Shown here: positions 27,537 through 36,864 of the stretch, one piece after another
How the letters are laid out: every line of letters begins with the position of its first letter
Position numbering within the stretch: position 1 is the first letter of the stretch
Assembly (NCBI GenBank): GCA_965199665.1
Contig: OZ241208.1
Coordinates: 1,798,001-1,862,000 of the forward strand
Direction: 5' to 3'
Source of the DNA: JAVVHH01 sp965199665
GTDB taxonomy: Bacteria > Pseudomonadota > Alphaproteobacteria > Acetobacterales > Acetobacteraceae
DNA: 64,000 nucleotides
Made by a program: the position numbers and the translations under genes
Notes under the pieces: generated by a model
Databases searched by the model: none
Seen by the model: the letters and a program-made list of their open reading frames with translations, nothing else
What the model was told of the DNA's origin: nothing

Positions 27537-28487
27537 ATGTCCCTGCCGCCCGTCTTCTCCCGCCTGCGCCTGCCGGTCATCGGCTCGCCGCTCTTCACCA
27601 TTTCCAACCCGGCGCTGGTGATCGCGCAATGCACCGCCGGCATCGTCGGCTCGTTCCCGGCGCTGAACGCGCGGCCGGAGAGCCTGCTGGCGGAATGGAT
27701 CGCGGAAATCACCGAGGCCCTCGCCGCCTGGGACCGCGACCATCCGGACCAGCCCGCCGCGCCCTTCGCCGTCAACCAGATCGTTCACCGCAGCAATGCA
27801 CGGCTCGAGCACGACCTGGCCGTCTGCGTCGAGCACCGCGTCCCGATCGTCATCACCTCGCTGGGCGCGCGGCCGGAGGTCAACGAGGCCGTCCGCGGCT
27901 ATGGCGGAACCGTGCTGCACGACGTGATCAACGACCGGTTCGCGCACAAGGCGATCGAGAAAGGCGCCACCGGGTTGATCGCCGTCGCCGCCGGCGCGGG
28001 CGGCCATGCCGGCACGCTGTCGCCCTTCGCGCTGATCGGCGAGATCCGGCAATGGTTCGACGGGCCGCTCGCGCTATCGGGCGCCATCGCCAGCGGCGGC
28101 GCCATCCTCGCCGCGCAGGCCATGGGCGCCGACCTCGCCTATATCGGCAGCGCCTTCATCGCCACCGCCGAAGCCAACGCGACCGAGGGCTACAAGGCGG
28201 CCGTGGTCGAGGGTGGCGCGGACAGCATCGTCTACACGAACCTCATCACCGGCGTGCACGGCAACTATCTCAAGCCGAGCCTGGTGGCCGCCGGCCTGGA
28301 CCCGGACAACCTGCCGACCTCGGACGCCAGCAAGATGAGCTTCGGGCCCGATCGCAAGGCGTGGCGCGACATCTGGGGCTCCGGCCAGGGCATCGGCGTC
28401 CTGGACGGGGTGGTGCCGGCGGCCGCCCTGGTGGCGCGGCTGGCGCGGGAATACGGCGCTGCCCGCGCCCGCATCGCCGCGACGTGA
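27537..28487 (+). CDS. NAD(P)H-dependent flavin oxidoreductase, nitronate monooxygenase/2-nitropropane dioxygenase family
   Basis: The 316-residue TIM-barrel flavoprotein has the family motifs VIGSPLFTISNP at the N-terminus, GAGGHAGTLSPFALIGEIR with the catalytic His, and IASGGAILAAQAMGADLAYIGSAF forming the FMN phosphate site. Members oxidise alkyl nitronates or reduce enoyl compounds; the substrate here is unknown. MSLPPVF was taken as the start because it leads straight into the first barrel strand. It is divergent from the fadB-like gene and may share its control region. Confidence 0.88.
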   Translation: MSLPPVFSRLRLPVIGSPLFTISNPALVIAQCTAGIVGSFPALNARPESLLAEWIAEITEALAAWDRDHPDQPAAPFAVNQIVHRSNARLEHDLAVCVEHRVPIVITSLGARPEVNEAVRGYGGTVLHDVINDRFAHKAIEKGATGLIAVAAGAGGHAGTLSPFALIGEIRQWFDGPLALSGAIASGGAILAAQAMGADLAYIGSAFIATAEANATEGYKAAVVEGGADSIVYTNLITGVHGNYLKPSLVAAGLDPDNLPTSDASKMSFGPDRKAWRDIWGSGQGIGVLDGVVPAAALVARLAREYGAARARIAAT

Positions 28488-28554
28488 GCCGCCGGGGATT
28501 GCCGATCCGGCGAGCCCGCGCCTAACCTCACCGGCAACGAGGGGGAGGCCGGCC

Positions 28555-28953
28555 ATGTCGGATGAGGCATTGTTCGACAAGGGGTTGCCGATCCGGCGGG
28601 AGGTGCTGGGCCGCGACTACGTCGACGGCTCGCTCGCGCGGGCGGACGATTTCACCATGCCGCTGCAGCGCGTGGCGACCGCCTGGGGCTGGGGCGCGGC
28701 CTGGGGCGATCCCACGCTGGACCGCCGCACCCGCAGCCTGATCAACCTCGCCATGCTGACCGCGCTGAACCGCCCCGCCGAACTGCGTCTGCACGTCAAG
28801 GGCGCGCTCAACAACGGCGTGACGGTCGACGAGATCAAGGCGGCGCTGCTGCATGCCACTGCCTATTGCGGCATCCCCGCCGGGCTGGACGCGTTCAAGG
28901 CGGCGCACGAGGTGCTGGTTCGGGAGGGCGCGATCGAGGCGCCGGCCTCGTGA
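28555..28953 (+). CDS. Carboxymuconolactone decarboxylase family protein
   Basis: This 132-residue CMD-fold protein has the PcaC-like sequence RTRSLINLAMLTALNRPAELRLHVKGALNNG, then TVDEIKAALLHATAYCGIPAGLDAFK. Only one Cys is present at the C-GIP position, so the AhpD-type CxxC peroxidase motif is absent; a decarboxylase or unknown role is more likely. A GAGGGGGAGG stretch precedes the ATG. The stop overlaps the next gene's GTG (GTGA), coupling it to a metallo-beta-lactamase-fold hydrolase. That partner suggests a lactone substrate, which is inference. Confidence 0.88.
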   Translation: MSDEALFDKGLPIRREVLGRDYVDGSLARADDFTMPLQRVATAWGWGAAWGDPTLDRRTRSLINLAMLTALNRPAELRLHVKGALNNGVTVDEIKAALLHATAYCGIPAGLDAFKAAHEVLVREGAIEAPAS

Positions 28954-29762
28954 CGGCTCCGGGAAGCGCGCTTCCGGAATACGAGGTCTTCGCCCTTCGC
29001 TACGCGCATCGCGAGGCGCGGCGGTCGGATCACTTCATCGGCGGCGACCCGCATGACGGCCCCATGGCAATGGACTACTTCATCTGGCTGATCCGCGGCG
29101 AAGGCCGGGTCGTGGTGGTCGATTGCGGCTTCAACGCCGAGGTCGCCGCCAAGCGGGGCCGCACCCTGTGCCAAACTCCCGCCGAAGCGCTCGCCCTGCT
29201 CGACATCGACCCGGACGTGGTGCCCGACCTCGTGCTGACGCACCTGCATTACGACCACGTCGGCAATCTCGATCTGTTCCCCGCCGCCCGCTTTCATCTG
29301 CAGGAGCAGGAGCTCCACTTCGCGGTCGGGCGGCACATGAAGCACGCTTCCATGCGCGCGCCGTTCGAGGTCGAGGACGTGGTCGCCCTGGTTCGGCTCA
29401 ACTATGCCGGCCGGGTCTGCCTGCATCGCGGCAGCGTGGAGCTCCATCCGGGCATCTCGCTGCATCCCGCGCCGGGTCACTCGGCGGGCCTGCAGTTCGT
29501 CCAGGTCAACACCAAGCGCGGCGCGGTCGTGCTCGCATCGGACGCCTCGCACTTCTACGAGAACATGGAGACCGGCCGCCCGTTCACCATCGTGGTCAAC
29601 ACCGCCGAGACGCTCGACAGCTACGAACGGGTCCGTGCCGCGGCAGCGTCGGCCGATCACGTGATTCCCGGGCACGATCCGCTGGTGATGGAGCGATATC
29701 CGGCGCCGTCTCCCGCGCTGGCCGGCGTGGTGGTCCGGCTCGACGTGCCACCCCGCCGTTGA
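28950..29762 (+). CDS. Metallo-beta-lactamase-fold hydrolase, N-acyl-homoserine-lactonase-like
   Basis: The 270-residue protein starts at a GTG overlapping the previous stop. It has the dinuclear zinc motif HLHYDH (98-103), then HPAPGHSAG, ASDASHF and HVIPGHDP, which supply the remaining His and Asp ligands. The pattern resembles AttM/AiiB-type AHL lactonases, and the annotation in relatives is usually 'N-acyl homoserine lactonase family protein'. No luxI/luxR genes are in the window, so a quorum-quenching role is unproven; another lactone opened in concert with the CMD protein is equally possible. Confidence 0.83.
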   Translation: MTAPGSALPEYEVFALRYAHREARRSDHFIGGDPHDGPMAMDYFIWLIRGEGRVVVVDCGFNAEVAAKRGRTLCQTPAEALALLDIDPDVVPDLVLTHLHYDHVGNLDLFPAARFHLQEQELHFAVGRHMKHASMRAPFEVEDVVALVRLNYAGRVCLHRGSVELHPGISLHPAPGHSAGLQFVQVNTKRGAVVLASDASHFYENMETGRPFTIVVNTAETLDSYERVRAAAASADHVIPGHDPLVMERYPAPSPALAGVVVRLDVPPRR

Positions 29763-29811
29763 GGGCCCGACGCTTGCGACCAGGCCGGCCGACCCCGTCC
29801 GTCCAGGCGGG

Positions 29812-29840
29812 TTGACCGGGGCTGGCGGCGGCGGCACTAC
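29812..29840 (+). promoter_or_regulatory. Possible sigma70 promoter upstream of the clpP-like gene
   Basis: TTGACC (29812-29817) and CACTAC (29835-29840) are spaced 17 bp in the 105-bp gap before the clpP-like gene. The -10 is poor. An AGGAG ribosome site lies at 29858-29862, six bases before the ATG. No sigma32-type box was seen. Confidence 0.35.
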
Positions 29841-29867
29841 GGCGGACCCGATTTCCCAGGAGTCAGC

Positions 29868-30554
29868 ATGACCCGTCTCGACCCGAGCTTCGATGACGAC
29901 GACGAGCCCGACGCGCCGGACGCCCCGGACAGCCCCGACGTTCCCGAGCCGCGCGGCCCCGACCGGGAGGAGCCCGGCGACAACCGCACCCTCAGCTCCC
30001 CGATCAACGAGCTCGAGAGCCGGTTGCTCAAGCAGCGCAAGGTTCTGATCTTCGGCGCCATCAACGACAAGCTGGCCCGCGACGTCACCGGCCGCCTGCT
30101 GTCGCTGGCCAGCGAGGGCAGCGCGCCCATCGACGTGTTCGTCAACTCGCCCGGCGGCCACGTCGAGAGCGGCGACACCATTCACGACGTGATCCGCTAC
30201 GTCGCGCACGACCTGCCGGTTCGCATGATCGGCACCGGCTGGGTCGCCAGCGCCGGAGCGCTGATCTACCTCGCGGTCGACAAGAAGTTCCGGGTCTGCC
30301 TGCCCAACACGCGTTTCCTGCTGCATCAGCCGATGGGCGGTGTTCGCGGCCCGGCAACCGACATCGACATCGAAGCCCGCGAGATCATCAAGATGCGCGA
30401 GCGGATCAACCGCATCATCGCACGCGAGACCGGCCAAACGCTGGAGCGGGTGGTGGACGACACCGACCGCAACTACTGGATGAGCGCCGACGAGGCGATC
30501 GCTTACGGTATGTGCAGCCAGGTGATCCAGTCGTCGAAGGAACTGCCTGTCTAA
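29868..30554 (+). CDS. ClpP-family protease subunit with acidic N-terminal extension
   Basis: The 228-residue protein has the ClpP fold with a complete catalytic triad: Ser128 in GTGWVASAGALIYLAV, His153 in RFLLHQPMGG and Asp198 before TDRNYWMSADEAIAYG. The oligomer-forming PIDVFVNSPGGHVESGDTIHD is present. It differs from typical ClpP in lacking GQAAS around the serine and in carrying about 40 N-terminal residues very rich in Asp and Pro. No clpX/clpA or tig neighbours are present, so it is probably a second ClpP paralogue and not the main cellular one. The chaperone partner is unknown. Confidence 0.87.
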   Translation: MTRLDPSFDDDDEPDAPDAPDSPDVPEPRGPDREEPGDNRTLSSPINELESRLLKQRKVLIFGAINDKLARDVTGRLLSLASEGSAPIDVFVNSPGGHVESGDTIHDVIRYVAHDLPVRMIGTGWVASAGALIYLAVDKKFRVCLPNTRFLLHQPMGGVRGPATDIDIEAREIIKMRERINRIIARETGQTLERVVDDTDRNYWMSADEAIAYGMCSQVIQSSKELPV

Positions 30555-30603
30555 GCCGGCCCTCTCCGGCGCGGCCCGCTATTCGGCGGGTCGCGTCGGC
30601 CCG

Positions 30604-31026
30604 TTGGCGGCGCGCGTCATGCTCGTCGCCGTGGTCGCGCTCGCCGCATGGCCGGCTGCGGCGCAGTTCGTGCCTTATCCATATGGGTGGGCACCCCGGT
30701 ACTACCGGCCGCCTCCCTACGCCTACGTCCGTCCCTATCCCTTCGTCGGCTACCCGCCGCCGCCGCCCGTGATCGTCGTGCCGCCGCCCTACGTGGTGGC
30801 GCCTTACGCGCCGGGCTATGCCGTTCCGCCGCCGGTCTACGCTGTCCCGCCGCCGGTCTACGCCGTCCCGTCGCCGGTCTGGCGACCGCGAGTCGTGTTC
30901 CGCCCGGCCCCCGCTTACCATCAGCCGCGCCGCGTGCATCGGCCAGCGCGGGTGACACGGGCGCGGCCGGCCGCGGTCCGGCGGAGGCCCGTCAACCCGC
31001 TCTTCGGACCCCTGCCCGGGCGTTGA
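30604..31026 (+). CDS. Secreted proline/tyrosine-rich low-complexity protein
   Basis: The 140-residue protein has a signal peptide (MAARVMLVAVVALAAWPAAA, cleavage near AQF) followed by a Pro-Tyr-Val-rich region with repeats of the type PPPVYAVP, then an Arg-rich tail. It has no recognised domain. Similar short PY-rich periplasmic or envelope proteins are common in alphaproteobacteria and have no assigned function. The start is unsure: TTG at 30604 gives an n-region Arg, ATG at 30619 gives a shorter signal. No clear ribosome site is visible for either. Confidence 0.6.
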   Translation: MAARVMLVAVVALAAWPAAAQFVPYPYGWAPRYYRPPPYAYVRPYPFVGYPPPPPVIVVPPPYVVAPYAPGYAVPPPVYAVPPPVYAVPSPVWRPRVVFRPAPAYHQPRRVHRPARVTRARPAAVRRRPVNPLFGPLPGR

Positions 31027-31072
31027 CCGCCGGACGGCCACTACCTACCGTCCGCGCAAACGGGGGAAACCG

Positions 31073-31531
31073 ATGGCAGGCCTTTATTTCGACGAACTGA
31101 CCGTGGGCCAGGTGTTCCAACACGCGCTCCGCCGGACCATCACCGAGTCGGACAACGTGTTCTTCACCGCCTTGACCCACAACCCGGCGTTGCTGCACCT
31201 CGACGAGCATTACTGCCGCGAACACACCGAATTCGGCCAGCGTATCGTCAACAGCTGCTTCACCCTCGGCCTGATGGTCGGCATCTCCGTGGGCGACACG
31301 ACGCTCGGCACCGCGGTGGCCAATTTAGGCTGGGACGAGGTCCGCTTTCCGAAGCCGCTGTTCCACGGCGACACCATCCGCGTGGAAACCGAGGTGCTCG
31401 ATCTGCGGGAAAGCCGGTCGCGCCCGAATGCGGGCATCGTCACTTTCTCACACCGCGCATTCAACCAGAACGGCGACCTCGTCGCACAGTGCAAGCGCTC
31501 CGGCCTACAGCTCAAGCGGCCCACCGCGTAG
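31073..31531 (+). CDS. MaoC-family dehydratase (R-specific enoyl-CoA hydratase-like)
   Basis: The 152-residue hot-dog-fold protein has the MaoC/hydratase-2 pattern ESDNVFFTALTHNPALLHLD, then EFGQRIVNSCFTLGLMVG and WDEVRFPKPLFHGDTIRVE. The expected catalytic Asp-x4-His pair appears as THNPALLHLD, so the classical Asp position may differ and activity should be checked. The likely substrate is an acyl-CoA such as mesaconyl- or enoyl-CoA. Its 3' end overlaps the 3' end of the convergent TPR gene by 20 bp. Confidence 0.87.
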   Translation: MAGLYFDELTVGQVFQHALRRTITESDNVFFTALTHNPALLHLDEHYCREHTEFGQRIVNSCFTLGLMVGISVGDTTLGTAVANLGWDEVRFPKPLFHGDTIRVETEVLDLRESRSRPNAGIVTFSHRAFNQNGDLVAQCKRSGLQLKRPTA

Positions 31532-33053
31532 CGTTGCCGCGATACGCCGTCGCCGCCGCGGCCAGCGCGTCGGCGACGGTGGCGATCACCGGGCCCCAAT
31601 CATCATCGACCCCCTGCCGAAAAAGCCGCACCGTCGGATACCAAGGGGAGTCGGTTCGGTCGAGCAACCAGCGCCAGCATCCATTGTGCCGGGCCAGCAA
31701 CCAGACCGGCTTGCCCATCGTCGCGGCCAAGTGCGCCACCGACGTATCGACAGCGATCACCAGATCGAGCGGGGCGATGCGCGCCGCGGTATCCGCGAAG
31801 TCGGTGACCCCCGCCATCGCGTCCCGCATCCCCGGCAACGGCGGGGTAACGGCGCCGAACTGCAAGCTGTGGAACTCGACATCGCCGACGGCAGCCAACG
31901 GGGCAAGGGCCGCCGGGTCGAGCGAGCGTTTGCGATCGTCCACGAACAGGTCCCGCCCGGCCCACACCAGCCCGACCTGCAGACGTTCGCTCGCCGCCGC
32001 GACCGGTAGTGGCAGCGCGTAGGGCAGCGGCGGCGGGATGGTCGCCAGGGTGGTGCCGAACTGTCGGGGTAAGCTGAGCATCGGGCAGTAGAGGTCGAAG
32101 GGCGGCAGCGACCCGGCGGAGATGACCTGCGCCGCCCCCGGCGTGCCCTGCAGCAGGCGTACCAGGGAGGGCTGTACCGCGACGATCACCCTTGCACCGG
32201 CTTGCGCCAACAGCGGCACGTAGCGGACGAATTGCAGGGTGTCGCCGAGCCCCTGTTCGGCATGCACCACCACCGTGCGGCCCGCGATCGGCTGCGTGGT
32301 CCAGCGCAGGTGATCTGCCGGCCAATGCTTCCGCTCCAGCAACGCGGCCCGGGCTTCGTAATGGCCCCAGGCCTCCGGCCCCAGCTCGCCGGCCAGTAGC
32401 AGTGCGGCGGCGTAATGGTGCTCGGCCGTCTTGTTGTCCGGCATCGCCCGGGCGGCCTCGCGCGCCACGGCCACGCCTTCCCTCATGCGGCCGAGCGCCA
32501 GCAAGGCGGCGGATCGGAACAGGAGCAGCGCGGCCCGGTTCGCCGGGTCGGCCTGCAAAGCCCGGTCGACCACCTCGAGCGCCTCCGTCTTGAAGCCGAG
32601 ATCGACCAGGATGCAGAGAAAGGTCGACAGATTGGACATCGAGGCCTCGGCCTCGAGGGCGTTCTGCGCATACGGCAGCGCCGCGGCGGATTGCCGCTCC
32701 CAATAAAGCGCGTTCGCGATGTCGGCCGACAGACCCGGCGTGTCCGGTGAAAGCGCGAGCGCGTGAAAGAAGGCGCCGAGCGCCAACGGGCGCTTCTCCT
32801 GCTTGAACAGCACGCGGCCGTAGAGCTGCGCCAGCCCGGCATGGTCCGGATGCCGCTCCAGCGACGCCCGGAGCCAATCCGCCGCATCCCCGAACCGGCC
32901 CGCGCCCATCAGCGCAGCCCCGAGCGCCAGCGCGACCGCCGCGTTGCCGGGTTGGATCCGCTTCACGCGTTCCCACAACGGCACCGCCTCCGCATGCCGC
33001 CCAGCTTCCGCCAACCGCACCGCCTTTGCGCCCAATCGCCCCGTCGCGTCCAC
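31512..33053 (-). CDS. TPR protein with C-terminal glycosyltransferase-9/heptosyltransferase-like domain
   Basis: The 513-residue protein has TPR units through about residue 230 (for example GRFGDAADWLRASLERHPDHAGLAQLYG), then a GT-B-like region with VVVHAEQGLGDTLQFVRYVPLLAQAGA. Its C-terminal site is DLVIAVDTSVAHLAATMGKPVWLL, the nucleotide-sugar-binding pattern of ADP-heptose transferases. Such fusions are frequent beside polysaccharide genes. The GTG start follows AGGAGAG. The protein could transfer sugar to LPS or protein; the acceptor is unknown. It lies beside tRNA-Ser, at the edge of the exopolysaccharide region. Confidence 0.85.
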   Translation of the reverse strand: MDATGRLGAKAVRLAEAGRHAEAVPLWERVKRIQPGNAAVALALGAALMGAGRFGDAADWLRASLERHPDHAGLAQLYGRVLFKQEKRPLALGAFFHALALSPDTPGLSADIANALYWERQSAAALPYAQNALEAEASMSNLSTFLCILVDLGFKTEALEVVDRALQADPANRAALLLFRSAALLALGRMREGVAVAREAARAMPDNKTAEHHYAAALLLAGELGPEAWGHYEARAALLERKHWPADHLRWTTQPIAGRTVVVHAEQGLGDTLQFVRYVPLLAQAGARVIVAVQPSLVRLLQGTPGAAQVISAGSLPPFDLYCPMLSLPRQFGTTLATIPPPLPYALPLPVAAASERLQVGLVWAGRDLFVDDRKRSLDPAALAPLAAVGDVEFHSLQFGAVTPPLPGMRDAMAGVTDFADTAARIAPLDLVIAVDTSVAHLAATMGKPVWLLARHNGCWRWLLDRTDSPWYPTVRLFRQGVDDDWGPVIATVADALAAAATAYRGNATRWAA

Positions 33054-33119
33054 CGAACTCTCCTGCGGTTCAGCGCAAGCATGCCGGGAAAGTCTGAACG
33101 AAAGCTGAAGGCTGGCCCG

Positions 33120-33148
33120 TTGCGACGCCGCGCGCTTGGCTTTATAAC
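33120..33148 (+). promoter_or_regulatory. Sigma70-like promoter of tRNA-Ser
   Basis: TTGCGA (33120-33125) and TATAAC (33143-33148) are separated by exactly 17 bp, and the -10 ends 11 bp before the mature tRNA-Ser 5' end. Both boxes are close to consensus, and the position is what a tRNA promoter requires. Confidence 0.65.
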
Positions 33149-33158
33149 GCGCGCGTCC

Positions 33159-34464
<1,306 letters not shown>

Positions 34465-34494
34465 CAAAATCGCCCTTCCCGCCGCCCCAGCAGT

Positions 34495-35799
34495 CTAGGC
34501 GGCGCGGGTTACCACCGCCTTAACGGGCGCCGGGGCGCGGTCCGACCGGGCTGTCGCGCGCACCAGTGCGAGGTGGCGCGACAGGGCCAGCAGGGTCTGC
34601 GGCAGCAACGCCATCCACAAGCCCGGGATCGGGATCACGCCCTCGTCGAGCCCGATCAGCAGCAGCGCGGCCCCGTAAACCGCCGCGAAATGCGCGGGCG
34701 GGTAGCCGGTCCGCCAGGCAGCAATAATGCGATGGGCAAGCGTGCCCCAGGCCCAGGCGAACAGGGCGAGGCCGACCGCGCCGAGCTGCAGCAGGATATC
34801 GAGGTAGCTGCTATGGGCATCGGGCGCGGACCAGCCGGCATAGCGCCAGATCATCTGCACCGTCGGGCTGTCGGCACTCCAGAAACCGGCATAGCCGTAG
34901 CCCAGCAGCGGCGCACGGCCGATCTCGGGCAACACCGCTTGCCAGAGCGGCACCCGACCCGTCAGCGAAAGGTCGCGACCCATCAGGGCGAAAACGTCGC
35001 CCGGAAAGACGAGCAGCGCCACCGCCGCAGCCACGCCGCACCAGGCCAGCACGAAGCCGAACCCCAGGCGCAGGGCCGGCCGACCGGCGAGCGCCGTCCA
35101 CGTCATTGCCAGACCGACCACACCGGCCACGGCCAGCGCCGACGCCCCGCGCCCCAGCAGCAGGCATCCCGCGAGCAGCGCGATGCTCCCCCAGAACCGA
35201 CCCCGGCGCTGCCGCCCTGCCCCACTCCGCCGTGCCGTGGTCAAGCAGCAGAGCCCCAGCAGCATGCATTCCGCCATCGAGTTCTTCTGCGGAAACACGC
35301 CCCGCATCGCCCGCTCGTATCCCAGTGCCGTCTCGCGCCCGATCGACGGCGCCGCCACATAGGCGACCAGCGACAGCACCGCCATCGCCACGCACACGCG
35401 CCCGATGCGACCGATCGTTCGCTCCAGCCCGGCGGTGCGATGCAGGAACAGGCCGAACAGCAGGCACTCGCACAATGCGACTGACCGCCGCAGCGTGCGC
35501 ACCGGGTCGGCCGACCAGACCGTCGAGAGCACCGCGAGGCCGGCGATGCACAGCACCGGCAGGAGCGGTCGGCACAGGCGCAGGTAGCCGGCCGGGTCGC
35601 GCGCGACGACGATCAGCAGCCCGGCCAGGATGACCGATTGCGCCACCGTGCTGGACAGATTGGTCTCGCCGGCCACCGTGCGGGCGACGTCCCCGCTCGC
35701 GGCCTGCAACGCGGCGATGACGCCGCCGCTGTAATAGGTAAGCCCGAAATAGGTGAAACCGATTGTGACGGCGCGGCGGGCCGCGTGGCGGGTCAACAT
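34495..35799 (-). CDS. O-antigen ligase / polymerase family protein (Wzy/ExoQ-like)
   Basis: The 434-residue protein has about eleven membrane helices. The large periplasmic loop contains GRDLSLTGRVPLWQAVLPEI then GYGYAGFW and the HSSYLDILLQLGAVGL motif, the classic signature of O-antigen ligase/ExoQ-type proteins. In an exopolysaccharide locus it most likely polymerises lipid-linked repeat units (Wzy role), with ligase as an alternative. It is divergent from the GT2 gene (57 bp) and precedes the GT87 gene on the same strand. Confidence 0.87.
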   Translation of the reverse strand: MLTRHAARRAVTIGFTYFGLTYYSGGVIAALQAASGDVARTVAGETNLSSTVAQSVILAGLLIVVARDPAGYLRLCRPLLPVLCIAGLAVLSTVWSADPVRTLRRSVALCECLLFGLFLHRTAGLERTIGRIGRVCVAMAVLSLVAYVAAPSIGRETALGYERAMRGVFPQKNSMAECMLLGLCCLTTARRSGAGRQRRGRFWGSIALLAGCLLLGRGASALAVAGVVGLAMTWTALAGRPALRLGFGFVLAWCGVAAAVALLVFPGDVFALMGRDLSLTGRVPLWQAVLPEIGRAPLLGYGYAGFWSADSPTVQMIWRYAGWSAPDAHSSYLDILLQLGAVGLALFAWAWGTLAHRIIAAWRTGYPPAHFAAVYGAALLLIGLDEGVIPIPGLWMALLPQTLLALSRHLALVRATARSDRAPAPVKAVVTRAA

Positions 35800-35856
35800 G
35801 CGCGATGTTTCCGATCCGTCTTGACTAGCCGATCGGCACCGGTGTCTGGTCCGTTC

Positions 35857-36864
35857 ATGATCGACGCCGCTGGAATAGCAGAAAACGACCCGCTCGTTTC
35901 AGTCATCATTCCGACCGTCCGACGTCAGGACTTGGTGCAGCGTGCGATCCGCAGCGTATTTAATCAGACGATGCGGGATTTTGAGATCGTCGTGGTGGTC
36001 GACGGGGGCGATCCGGCCACCGTCGCGGCCTTGGCGGCATGGACGGAGCCGCGACTGCGCGTGATCGTCAACCCTACTGCGAGCGGGGCCGGGCGTGCCC
36101 GAAATCTCGGGGCCGGATCGGCGCGCGGGCGCTGGCTCGCCTTCCTGGACGACGACGACGAGTTCCTGCCGACCATGCTGGCGCGCATGTTGGCGGCGGC
36201 CGACGGGCGCCGGGTCATGCTGTCCTGCCGATGCCGGGTGGTGATGCCGGAAGCGACGTACGAATGGCCGCGCGAGCCCTATCGTTCCGGGACGGCGGTG
36301 GACGACTACCTGTTCGACCGCCGCAGCCTGTTCCACGGCGCGCGCTACCTGGCGACCTCGACCTTCATGCTGCCGCGGAACGTGTTCGAACAGACGCAGT
36401 TCGGCACCACGTCGCATCAAGAGGATACGACGCTGCTGCTGCGCGTGACCAAAGCCGCCGGCCTGCCACTCGAGATGCTGGCCGACGTGCTGGTGGTGAT
36501 CAATGCGGAGGCGACCCCGGACTCGCTGGGCCCGCGCTACGATTGGCGCGCGATGCTGGGCTGGTTGCGCGAGAACCGCGCGCTGCTGACCCGGCGCGCC
36601 GTCAGCGGGTTCTGCCTGATCTATCTCGGGTCGCAGGCGGCGCGGCGGCGCGACTGGCGCGGGCTGCCGGTGCTGTCGTGGCACGCGCTGCGCCACGGCA
36701 GCCCGCGCCCGATGCACGTGGCAGCCTTTGCCGGCTTCTGGCTGGTGCCGGCGCGGTGGCGGCAGCGTCTGCGCGGGCGGGTTCAGGGGAGTTCCAAGGC
36801 GGTCACGTCCAAGGCGGGCTCGGCCGAGGCTGGCAGGGCCGCCCTGCCCCAGGCGCGGTCGTAG
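35857..36864 (+). CDS. Glycosyltransferase family 2
   Basis: The 335-residue GT-A enzyme has VSVIIPTVRRQDLVQRAI at the N-terminus, GAGRARNLG and the metal-binding FLDDDDEF. A later TSHQEDTTLLLRV supplies the acidic acceptor-site motif. It should add a sugar to the growing repeat unit on the cytosolic face. The start MIDAAGI was selected because the 73 upstream in-frame codons overlap the O-antigen ligase gene and are its shadow. Its last 82 bp overlap the convergent GT4 gene. Confidence 0.9.
   Translation: MIDAAGIAENDPLVSVIIPTVRRQDLVQRAIRSVFNQTMRDFEIVVVVDGGDPATVAALAAWTEPRLRVIVNPTASGAGRARNLGAGSARGRWLAFLDDDDEFLPTMLARMLAAADGRRVMLSCRCRVVMPEATYEWPREPYRSGTAVDDYLFDRRSLFHGARYLATSTFMLPRNVFEQTQFGTTSHQEDTTLLLRVTKAAGLPLEMLADVLVVINAEATPDSLGPRYDWRAMLGWLRENRALLTRRAVSGFCLIYLGSQAARRRDWRGLPVLSWHALRHGSPRPMHVAAFAGFWLVPARWRQRLRGRVQGSSKAVTSKAGSAEAGRAALPQARS

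Noticed and set aside
28950..29762. Quorum-quenching system
   Set aside because: The lactonase-like fold alone is not enough; no luxI/luxR or signal-response gene is present.
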